From NCBI RefSeq assembly GCF_001418135.1, contig NZ_LIPQ01000251.1, forward strand, positions 1-32,474: a DNA stretch of 32,474 nucleotides, read 5' to 3'. This stretch comes from Streptomyces aureus. GTDB lineage: Bacteria > Actinomycetota > Actinomycetes > Streptomycetales > Streptomycetaceae. Under the pieces are notes generated by a model, which saw nothing but the letters and a program-made list of their open reading frames with translations, did not search any database and was not told where the DNA came from. Shown here piece by piece: positions 26,261 to 32,474 of this stretch (its first letter is position 1; each line of letters opens with the position of its first letter). Position numbers and translations under genes: made by a program.

Positions 26261-27721
26261 ATGACCGAGAGCCGACCCGCGACGACGACCGACTCCGGCG
26301 CCCCGGTGGAAAGCGACGAGCACTCGCTCACCGTGGGTCCCGGGGGCCCGATCCTCCTCCAGGACGCCTACCTGATCGAGCAGATGGCGCAGTTCAACCG
26401 CGAGCGCATCCCCGAACGCCAGCCGCACGCCAAGGGCAGCGGCGCGTTCGGCCACTTCGAGGTCACCCACGACGTCAGCCGCTACACCAAGGCCGCGGTG
26501 TTCCAGCCGGGGACCCGCACCGACCTGGTCACCCGCTTCTCCACGGTGGCCGGTGAACGGGGCAGCCCGGACACCTGGCGGGACCCGCGCGGCTTCGCGG
26601 TGAAGTTCTACACCTCCGAAGGCAACTACGACATGGTCGGGAACAACACGCCGGTGTTCTTCGTGAAGGACCCGATGAAGTTCCAGCACTTCATCCGGTC
26701 CCAGAAGCGCCGCGCCGACAGCAATCTGCGCGACCACGACATGCAGTGGGACTTCTGGACCCTCTCCCCCGAGTCCGCTCACCAGGTCACCTGGCTGATG
26801 GGGGACCGCGGCATCCCGCGTACCTGGCGCCATATGAACGGCTACACCTCTCACACGTACATGTGGATCAACGCGTCCGGTGAGCGGTTCTGGGTCAAGT
26901 ACCACTTCAAGACCGACCAGGGCATCGAGTTCTTCACCCAGGCCGACGCCGACCGGATGGCGGGGGCCGACTCGGACTTCCACATGCGGGACCTCTTCGA
27001 GCACATCCGGGACGGGGACTTCCCCTCGTGGACGCTGCACGTGCAGGTGATGCCGTACGAGGACGCGGCCGGGTACCGGTTCAACCCGTTCGACCTCACC
27101 AAGGTCTGGCCGCACGGCGACTATCCGCTCATCCCGGTGGGCCGCATGACGCTGGACCGCAACCCCACCGACAATCACGCCGAGATCGAGCAGGCGGCCT
27201 TCCAGCCGAACAACTTCGTCCCCGGCATCGGGCCCAGCCCCGACCGGATGCTCCTTGCCCGGCTCTTCTCCTACGCGGACGCCCACCGGGCCCGCGTCGG
27301 CGTCAACTACCAGCAGCTTCCGGTGAACGCCCCGGTCGTCGACGTCCACACCTACTCGAAGGACGGGGCGATGGCGTACCGGAAGACGTCCGATCCCGTC
27401 TACGCGCCGAACTCCAAGGGCGGGCCCGCCGCCGACACCGAGCGGTACGGGAGCCCGCCGAGCTGGACCGCCGACGGCGAGATCACCCGGACGGCCTACG
27501 TCTCGCATCCGGAGGACGACGACTGGGGGCAGCCCGGCACCCTCGTGCGCGAGGTCCTGGACGACGACGCCCGCGACCGGCTCGTGGACAACGTGGTCGG
27601 CCACCTCCTCGACGGCGTGAGCGAGCCTGTCCTGGAGCGTGCCTTCACGTACTGGACGAACATCGACGCGGCTCTTGGCAAGCGCATCTCCGAGGGCGTC
27701 CGCGCCAAGCAGGCCTCGTAG
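26261..27721 (+). CDS. katA: Monofunctional haem catalase
   Basis: This 486-residue clade-3-sized catalase decomposes hydrogen peroxide to water and oxygen. Visible motifs are [20 protein letters not shown] with the distal catalytic His56, [11 protein letters not shown] with catalytic Asn128, and [17 protein letters not shown] with the proximal haem ligand Tyr338. The length is typical of small-subunit catalases, and no C-terminal flavodoxin-like domain is present. AAAGG lies about 10 nt before the ATG. The gene stands alone behind a possible stress promoter. The symbol is family-level; the exact paralogue cannot be told. Confidence 0.95.
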   Translation: MTESRPATTTDSGAPVESDEHSLTVGPGGPILLQDAYLIEQMAQFNRERIPERQPHAKGSGAFGHFEVTHDVSRYTKAAVFQPGTRTDLVTRFSTVAGERGSPDTWRDPRGFAVKFYTSEGNYDMVGNNTPVFFVKDPMKFQHFIRSQKRRADSNLRDHDMQWDFWTLSPESAHQVTWLMGDRGIPRTWRHMNGYTSHTYMWINASGERFWVKYHFKTDQGIEFFTQADADRMAGADSDFHMRDLFEHIRDGDFPSWTLHVQVMPYEDAAGYRFNPFDLTKVWPHGDYPLIPVGRMTLDRNPTDNHAEIEQAAFQPNNFVPGIGPSPDRMLLARLFSYADAHRARVGVNYQQLPVNAPVVDVHTYSKDGAMAYRKTSDPVYAPNSKGGPAADTERYGSPPSWTADGEITRTAYVSHPEDDDWGQPGTLVREVLDDDARDRLVDNVVGHLLDGVSEPVLERAFTYWTNIDAALGKRISEGVRAKQAS

Positions 27722-27724
27722 GGC

Positions 27725-28077
27725 GTGCTCGGCCGGCCGCAGAACTCCACCGTGCTGAAGCCGTCCGGGCCGTCCTGCGTCGGCGCGTCACGGTGGAGCC
27801 GAACTGGTCCGCGAGGCCGGGCACGTCCCAGTTCGCCGTTCGTTCGCGGTAGTTGAAGGACAGATCGGCCCAGACCCTCATGCGCGCTGGTGCGGTCGGC
27901 GAAGACGTCCGAGGCCAGGAGGGACGTGGTGATTCCCAAGGAGTCGCCGTGACCGCGGAAACAGAAGGCCGGCCGGGCGTCGTCGTGGTCGCCCCGGTCC
28001 TTCCACTCCGTGACGGCGGCGACGATGTCGTCGACGGTTGTCACGGACAGGCCGGCGGGAGGCTTTCCTTCTAGCAT
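27725..28077 (-). pseudogene. Decayed FRG-domain gene
   Basis: From the ATG at 28077 the frame reads LSVTTVDDIVAAVTEWKDRG and then FCFRGHGDSLGITTSLLAS, the N-terminal pattern of FRG-domain proteins (Phe-Arg-Gly motif). About 60 codons in, meaningful sequence moves to another frame, MRVWADLSFNYRERTANWDV followed by PGLADQFGSTV, which resembles the next part of the domain. The first frame then runs into the 3' end of the catalase gene, so the gene is both frameshifted (near 27890) and truncated. FRG proteins occur in some phage-defence and toxin contexts; this copy is probably dead. A sequencing error at the shift would not repair the missing C terminus. Confidence 0.55.
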
Positions 28078-28113
28078 AGGAGGGAGAGTGGCTCATGTCC
28101 CTCGGAGGCCGTG

Positions 28114-29232
28114 ATGGGAAAGAACATCGTGGTGTGCCTGGACGGGACGGGCAACCAGCTCAAGGCCCGCGGCAACACCAATGTCGTCAGCCTCTACGAG
28201 ATGCTCGACCTCGGCGACCCGACGGCGCAGATCGCCTACTACGACCCCGGCGTCGGCACGTTCTCCGCCGCCGGCGCCTGGACCCTCCCGGCCCGGAAGC
28301 TCTCCCGGCTCCTCGGCCTCGCCTTCGGCGCCGGGCTCAAGGAGAACCTGGCCCAGGCGTACACCTACCTGATGCACCATTACGAACCAGGCGACCGGAT
28401 CTACCTCTTCGGCTTCAGCCGCGGCGCGTACACCGCACGCGCCCTGGCGGGGCTGCTCAAGGCGGTCGGTCTGCTGCGGCCCGGGTCGGAGAACCTCGTG
28501 CCGTACGCGATCTCCGTGTACGCCAAGAATCGGACCTGGACCGACGACGACTGGAAGCAACTGCACCAATTCGCCGGCGTGTTCAGCCGGAAGGTGGACG
28601 AGCGCACCGGAATCCCCGTTCACTTCATGGGAATCTGGGACTCGGTCAAGGCGGCCGGACTGCTGCGCTGGAACCTGCGCTGGCTCTTCACGCGACGGAT
28701 CCCCAACGTGGGCCGCGTCCGCCACGCCGTCTCGATCGACGAGAAGCGCCGACCGTACGAGGAGTACCTCGTCCTGCCGCCGGAGAAGCCGGGGACACCG
28801 GGCCCGCTCATCGAGGAGGCATGGTTCGCCGGGGTCCATTCCGACGTGGGCGGCACCTTCGACGACGACCCGAAGCTGCCCACCGTCACGCTCAAGTGGA
28901 TCGTGGACGGTGCCCTCGACGCGGACCTGCTGCTCAAGAAGAACGCCTACGGCAAGCACCTCGCGCTCGACGCCGGTCACGCGCTGGGCACGGTGCACCG
29001 CATGGGCGCCGTGTGGGCCCTGCTCACCTACCGACCGCGCCGGGTCCCTGCCGGTGCCCAGGTGCACGAGAGCGTGCGGCTGCGGATCGCGACGGACGCC
29101 GGGTACGCGCGGCGGATCCCGGACGGGGTGATCTGGACGGACGAGGAGTGGTTGACACCGCATCCCCGCGCCGGGGCAAGGGCCGGGGCGGGAGCCCGGG
29201 GCCCGGGACAGGGCCGGGACGGGTCGGAGTGA
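28114..29232 (+). CDS. DUF2235 alpha/beta hydrolase-like protein
   Basis: This 372-residue protein shows the DUF2235 signatures: an N-terminal strand with CLDGTGNQ, YYDPGVGT, the nucleophile elbow GFSRGAYTAR with Ser102, and AWFAGVHSDVGGTF, where the HSDVGG stretch holds the likely catalytic Asp. The family includes the Tle1 phospholipase effectors of type VI secretion, but Streptomyces lacks that system, so a cytosolic or membrane-lipid hydrolase is more likely. No signal peptide is seen. The ATG at 28114 is preferred because GGAGG lies 5 nt upstream; the GTG at 28111 is too close. The C terminus is a low-complexity Ala/Gly/Arg tail. It is head to head with the FRG remnant, 36 bp apart. Confidence 0.88.
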   Translation: MGKNIVVCLDGTGNQLKARGNTNVVSLYEMLDLGDPTAQIAYYDPGVGTFSAAGAWTLPARKLSRLLGLAFGAGLKENLAQAYTYLMHHYEPGDRIYLFGFSRGAYTARALAGLLKAVGLLRPGSENLVPYAISVYAKNRTWTDDDWKQLHQFAGVFSRKVDERTGIPVHFMGIWDSVKAAGLLRWNLRWLFTRRIPNVGRVRHAVSIDEKRRPYEEYLVLPPEKPGTPGPLIEEAWFAGVHSDVGGTFDDDPKLPTVTLKWIVDGALDADLLLKKNAYGKHLALDAGHALGTVHRMGAVWALLTYRPRRVPAGAQVHESVRLRIATDAGYARRIPDGVIWTDEEWLTPHPRAGARAGAGARGPGQGRDGSE

Positions 29233-29281
29233 GCAGCGCAGCCGATCGCCCAACGCCTCGTCGAGGACCTGCTTTCACCTC

Positions 29282-29333
29282 AGCGGACGGCGGGGATCAG
29301 GGGCGACAGCGGACGGCGGGGATCAGGGGCGAC
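29282..29333. repeat. 26-bp perfect tandem duplication at the end of the CYTH-like gene
   Basis: Two identical 26-bp units, 29282-29307 and 29308-29333, span the stop of the minus-strand gene. Each unit contains the same stop context, so the protein end is unchanged whichever copy is used. Confidence 0.95.
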
Positions 29334-30075
29334 CTGCCTCCGCCAGGACGGTGAGAACCCGGTGGGTCTTGCTGTCGGGGAGCTCGGAGAGCGTCACTCC
29401 GCGCTCCCGCACCGCCTCCTCCAGCTTCCGCTGCCTGCGCTCGGCCCGCGCCGTCAACTCCTCGGCTTCGTCTCCGTCCTTGGGCTTCACCCGGGTCGAA
29501 ACCTCCAGGAATTCCAGGCCGGCGACCCGCCACGCCTCCAGATCGACCTCCAGATCGCCGAGCGCGACGTCGGCGGCCTTCGTGGAGAGGACCGGCCCCA
29601 GCGCCACCAGCCCGTCGAGCTGGACGGCGGGTGCGCAGACGTCCAGGAACTGGTCCTGCACCGCGCCGATCGACACGGCGGAATCCGCCCCGGGCTGGAC
29701 CGCGCCCAGCAACGCCCCCGGAAGGTGACCGTGGGTCAGGGAGGCGGCGACCGTCCGGTGGTCCGCCGCCCAGTCCTCCTCGATGCGGTACGTGAACGGC
29801 GTGGCGTCGAACGGGTCCGTGAACCGGCCGACCAGCTTTTCCCGGTCGCACGGCCGCAACTTCACGGTCAGCTCGTCCGACCCGCCACCGATCCTGAACC
29901 GTACGATCACACCCTCGTCCAGCAGGCGCACCCGGCCCTCGGCGACGCTGTCCCGGTCCTCCGCGAACCAGATCCGGCGCGTGGTCTGCGCGACGCCCGC
30001 CCCGCCCAGCGCCGACAGCGCCGCTGCGGCATCACCCTCGATGTTGACCTTGATCTCGATCGGCAGCAGTTTCAT
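29323..30075 (-). CDS. CYTH-like (triphosphate tunnel) domain protein
   Basis: This 250-residue protein starts with MKLLPIEIKVNIEGDAAAAL, a CYTH-type first strand. It continues with RRIWFAEDRDSV, VRLLDEGVIVRFRIGGGSDELTVKLRP and a Lys/Arg/Glu-rich C-terminal half, the alternating charged strands of a CYTH beta-barrel. CYTH proteins bind or hydrolyse triphosphates or make cAMP. The usual ExExK motif is incomplete (PIEIK), so metal binding and activity are uncertain. GGGAG lies 8 nt before the ATG. It is convergent with DUF2235 and divergent from the small membrane protein; no operon partner is seen. Confidence 0.68.
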   Translation of the reverse strand: MKLLPIEIKVNIEGDAAAALSALGGAGVAQTTRRIWFAEDRDSVAEGRVRLLDEGVIVRFRIGGGSDELTVKLRPCDREKLVGRFTDPFDATPFTYRIEEDWAADHRTVAASLTHGHLPGALLGAVQPGADSAVSIGAVQDQFLDVCAPAVQLDGLVALGPVLSTKAADVALGDLEVDLEAWRVAGLEFLEVSTRVKPKDGDEAEELTARAERRQRKLEEAVRERGVTLSELPDSKTHRVLTVLAEAGRP

Positions 30076-30382
30076 GGCATCGCTCCCGCACGATTCCCGG
30101 TGGAATCCGGCTGTTCCATGGTATTCACACCGCCTTGCGGGCCGCAGCGCGACCTTGAATCGCGTGCACGTTCAACTACCCCCAGGACCCGATCGGTTGC
30201 TTCGACGAGCGGCCTCGCGGCGGCCCCGCAGACCGGCCCGGAGGGCCGGGGCGCGCCGCCACGGCCTCGGCCCTTCGGCGCAGCGTCGGAGAGTGCCCCG
30301 CGCGGCGGGTTCCGCCAGGTTTCGACCGCGCAGCCAGCATGGCGAGATGCGGTCCACGTGCCGCTTGCGGTACTCACGGAGT
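30076..30382. other. Divergent intergenic region between the CYTH-like and iron-permease-family genes
   Basis: These 307 bp hold no gene. They contain a 7-bp perfect hairpin (CCGGCCC-GGA-GGGCCGG) at 30233-30249 and a TTGAA-N11-TTCAA inverted repeat at 30155-30175, about 80 bp upstream of the CYTH-like start. No clear promoter boxes were recognised. Confidence 0.45.
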
Positions 30383-30751
30383 ATGACCCTGCAGCACCCC
30401 TCCGAACGGGGAGGCAACGGGCGAGGCCCGTTCGAACGCCTCGCGGAGCGAGCGTCGAACCTGACGAGCTCCCCTCCGTTCTTCACGTTCTGTCTGCTGC
30501 TCGTCGGAGCTTTCATCGCGGTCCACGCGGCGGGTCTGTCACCCAGCTGGCAGCTCCTTGTCGGGGACGCCATGGTGTCGGTGACCCTGTTGCTGTCGGC
30601 CCTCCTCAAGAACGCCGAGCGGCGGGCCGACCGTGCGATCCAGCACAAGCTCGACGCGATCGCGCTGGCGCTCCTTCAGGAACGCCGACGTGCGACCGGT
30701 GAGGCGTTCGACTCGCTGGAGGAGGCCATCGGTTCGGAGGAGAACTCCTGA
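30383..30751 (+). CDS. Low-affinity iron permease family small membrane protein
   Basis: This 122-residue protein has two membrane helices (about 32-50, FFTFCLLLVGAFIAVHAAGL, and about 56-76, LLVGDAMVSVTLLLSALL) followed by KNAERRADRAIQHKLDAIALAL, the family's conserved segment (usually IQN, then KLDEL). The family is named for yeast Fet4, but bacterial members are much smaller, and iron transport by them is unproven. GGAG is only 1 nt from the ATG at 30383, so an in-frame ATG at 30347 could be the true start and would add 12 basic residues. A strong hairpin lies about 140 bp downstream. Confidence 0.78.
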   Translation: MTLQHPSERGGNGRGPFERLAERASNLTSSPPFFTFCLLLVGAFIAVHAAGLSPSWQLLVGDAMVSVTLLLSALLKNAERRADRAIQHKLDAIALALLQERRRATGEAFDSLEEAIGSEENS

Positions 30752-30889
30752 GACCGTCTCCTGCGCGGAGGCGGGCCACCGACCTGCCGGGGATCACGGC
30801 GATCACGACTCCCGGGCTGTTCCTCTCCCGTCACGGCCTCCGCCTTGGCATGGGCGGCATGGAGCGGGCCACCGCGTTCCCGCTCCTGC

Positions 30890-30942
30890 CCGGGCCCTGG
30901 CCGCCGGCGCCCTCGGCCTCGTCCGGCGGCCGGGGGGCCCGG
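30890..30942. terminator. Strong GC hairpin between convergent genes
   Basis: Arms of 18 and 20 nt (30890-30907 and 30923-30942) pair over 8 plus 9 bp with a small internal bulge around a 15-nt loop. It begins 2 nt beyond the stop of the minus-strand peptidase and probably also ends transcripts from the left. Confidence 0.75.
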
Positions 30943-30944
30943 CG

Positions 30945-32474
30945 TCAGCGCGTCCCGGTGGCGGACCGCGTGACGTACGCGTCGATGTGGGTCTGGGTGA
31001 GAGTGTTGCCGTGCGCGTCCGTCAGTTCCGCGCGCAGCGACACCGACCTGCCGGGCCCGGGCGTCCTCACCGTGATCCGTCCTCCGGTCACCGCCGCCTG
31101 CGTCCAGGTGGCGCCCCGGTCCGTCGACACGGACACGGTCAGCGACCACACCCCCGACCGCCGGGCCGCGCCCTCCACCGTCACCGCCACCCGGCTCGTG
31201 GTGTGCGCCGGGGCGGTGCCGTCGAGCGCGACGTCGGGGCCGAAGCGTACGGCGCTCAGCGGGAGGTCGGTGGCGGTGGCCGTCGCGGCGGAGGTAAAGG
31301 TCCACGCCGCCGTGACGCTCCCCCGCGACCGCGTCGCGCTCGCCGTCAGCCGGTAGGCGGCCCGCCCCGCCGGCACCGTGAACGAGGCGTGCCCCGGCTT
31401 CTCGCCGCGGCGCGTCGCGACCAGCGTGCCGTCGCGGTGCAGCGTGACGGTCGACGCGGTGAACAGGGGCGAGGACGGCACGTGGCCATCGCCGTCGGCG
31501 AGCAGCGGCACCGCCAGGTCCAGGGTGTCGCCGGTGCGCTGCGCGACCGGCCGGGCGCCCGGCGAGGAGTCCAGGGCCGGGCCGAAGACCGGGGTGTCGA
31601 AGGTGTGCACCGTGGTGGAGCCGGGGGTGAACGAGCGTCCGAGGACGAAGTAGTTGTTGGCGGGCTCCTCCGGTTCGGACGGCGCGCCGTACACGAGGTC
31701 CCAGGCGCCGCGCTCGGGCGTGAGGAGGAACGTCCCGGTGCCCCCCGACGGCACCGGCAGCGACAGCGCCGGGGAGGGGCCTGCCGACGGTGAGAAGTCG
31801 ACGAGGGCCGTTCCCCCGCCGGACGCGGGCACTCCCGCGTGCACCACCAGCGTGGCCAGGTCGCCGGGCGCCGGGTGCCGGACCAGACCGTTCAGCGCCC
31901 GCTCGCCCCGGAAGGCGTAGCCGAGGGCGCAGACGCCGCCCGGCCGGCTCCAGTACGAGTCCACCCAGGTCCGCACGGTCCCGCGCTCGGCGGCCGGGCC
32001 CAGGTGCGCCGTCCGCAGGTCCAGCGACAGCGACATCAGGTTCGCGAACCCGGTGACTCCCTCGTACGTCACCTCGGCGAACGCTCCGGTCTGTTCGAAC
32101 CTTGCGTCGGCGACCGGCGGCCGGATGTCCACCGGGCGCGCGACCCGGGCGTCGAGCACGAGGGTCATGTCGCGGTCGACGTCCAGCCGGGGCCGCACGA
32201 GCCAGTCGTTCCCCCAGTTCCCCTCCCCCACCGGCCTGGTGGAGAGGGTGGAGTCAAGCAGGTACCGTCCGGCGGGCACCCGGACGGTGACGGTGCTGGG
32301 CGATTCCTTCAGCTCCCGGCCGCTGCCGGCGTCGGGCCCGGACAGCGCGGTCAGCAGGGTGCGGTAGTCGGTGGTCGGCGCGCCGTCGCGGCCCAGGTGA
32401 ACGAGGGTCAGCGCGTACGTGCCGGAGGCTCCGCGCGTGCGCCGCCCGGCGGGCGCGCGGAGCCTCCGGCACGT
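30945..32474 (-). CDS. S8 (subtilisin-like) serine peptidase, C-terminal region (partial)
   Basis: The frame is open from the window edge to a TGA at 30945, giving about 509 codons; the start and catalytic domain lie outside. The visible part matches the long beta-rich C-terminal region of secreted Streptomyces S8 peptidases: GTYALTLVHLGRDGAPTTDY, then VTVRVPAGRYLLDSTLSTRP, then LDVDRDMTLVLDARVARPVDI, then FRTAHLGP-like and Cys-containing segments, and a final FN3-like domain (SGVWSLTVSVSTDRGATWTQA). No catalytic Asp/His/Ser motif is in view, so the call rests on these tail segments. The first codons fall inside a perfect inverted repeat and may not be native. Confidence 0.62.
   Translation of the reverse strand, partial: TCRRLRAPAGRRTRGASGTYALTLVHLGRDGAPTTDYRTLLTALSGPDAGSGRELKESPSTVTVRVPAGRYLLDSTLSTRPVGEGNWGNDWLVRPRLDVDRDMTLVLDARVARPVDIRPPVADARFEQTGAFAEVTYEGVTGFANLMSLSLDLRTAHLGPAAERGTVRTWVDSYWSRPGGVCALGYAFRGERALNGLVRHPAPGDLATLVVHAGVPASGGGTALVDFSPSAGPSPALSLPVPSGGTGTFLLTPERGAWDLVYGAPSEPEEPANNYFVLGRSFTPGSTTVHTFDTPVFGPALDSSPGARPVAQRTGDTLDLAVPLLADGDGHVPSSPLFTASTVTLHRDGTLVATRRGEKPGHASFTVPAGRAAYRLTASATRSRGSVTAAWTFTSAATATATDLPLSAVRFGPDVALDGTAPAHTTSRVAVTVEGAARRSGVWSLTVSVSTDRGATWTQAAVTGGRITVRTPGPGRSVSLRAELTDAHGNTLTQTHIDAYVTRSATGTR
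32417..32474. repeat. Perfect 21-bp inverted repeat reaching the window end
   Basis: Arms 32417-32437 and 32454-32474 are exact reverse complements around a 16-nt GC-rich loop. The second arm runs to the last base, so the repeat may extend past the window. Confidence 0.95.

Noticed and set aside
27028..27852. Plus-strand frame overlapping the catalase end
   Set aside because: It is a frame shadow of catalase and then of the FRG remnant; Arg/Pro-rich with no domain.

Overview
The window looks like a chromosomal segment of a Streptomyces-type actinobacterium. GC content is very high, third codon positions are almost all G or C, GTG starts are common, and many genes overlap by 4 bp. The gene content fits as well: a SUKH-protected Rhs/YD toxin, an MmpS-like protein, an S8 peptidase with a long C-terminal region, and a lamin-tail secreted protein. 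No rRNA, tRNA, CRISPR array, insertion sequence or phage module was seen.

Layout. (1) 1-2000: the 3' end of a thioredoxin-reductase-like gene, a cyclic-nucleotide-domain histidine kinase and a UBP-type zinc-finger protein form a tight operon with two 4-bp overlaps. (2) 2087-4573: an Orn/Lys/Arg-type decarboxylase and a LysR regulator are divergent around a 72-bp gap that holds a palindrome. (3) 4616-13781: an 8.6-kb secreted Rhs/YD-repeat polymorphic toxin ends in a DNA/RNA endonuclease-like tip and is followed 10-15 bp later by a SUKH (SMI1/KNR4) immunity gene. (4) 14119-16329: an MmpS-like membrane protein, an antibiotic-biosynthesis-monooxygenase-fold protein with two membrane helices, and a deoxynucleoside kinase. 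(5) 16379-17806: a secreted lamin-tail-domain protein. (6) 18021-23721: a four-gene branched-chain-amino-acid (LIV) type ABC operon made of a lipoprotein, a LivH-LivM-LivF triple fusion, LivG and a SAM methyltransferase. Its promoter carries two identical 13-bp palindromes. (7) 23825-25946: a NYN-domain nuclease-like gene behind a secreted delta-60/DUF11/RTX mosaic protein. (8) 26261-30751: catalase, a broken FRG-domain gene, a DUF2235 hydrolase, a CYTH-like protein and a low-affinity-iron-permease-family protein. (9) 30945-32474: the C-terminal half of an S8 peptidase, cut by the window edge.

How the parts work together. The clearest functional unit is the Rhs toxin and its immunity gene. 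The tip and the immunity gene use visibly more A/T-rich codons than the Rhs body, as expected for exchangeable toxin tips. The second unit is the LIV-type import operon, where repeated palindromes overlap a good promoter, so one dimeric (probably TetR-like) repressor encoded elsewhere may control uptake and methylation of an unknown ligand. The first operon couples a redox enzyme, a ligand-sensing kinase and a zinc finger. Three short perfect duplications (34, 26 and 79 bp) and a perfect 21-bp inverted repeat at the very end of the window are structural oddities worth checking.
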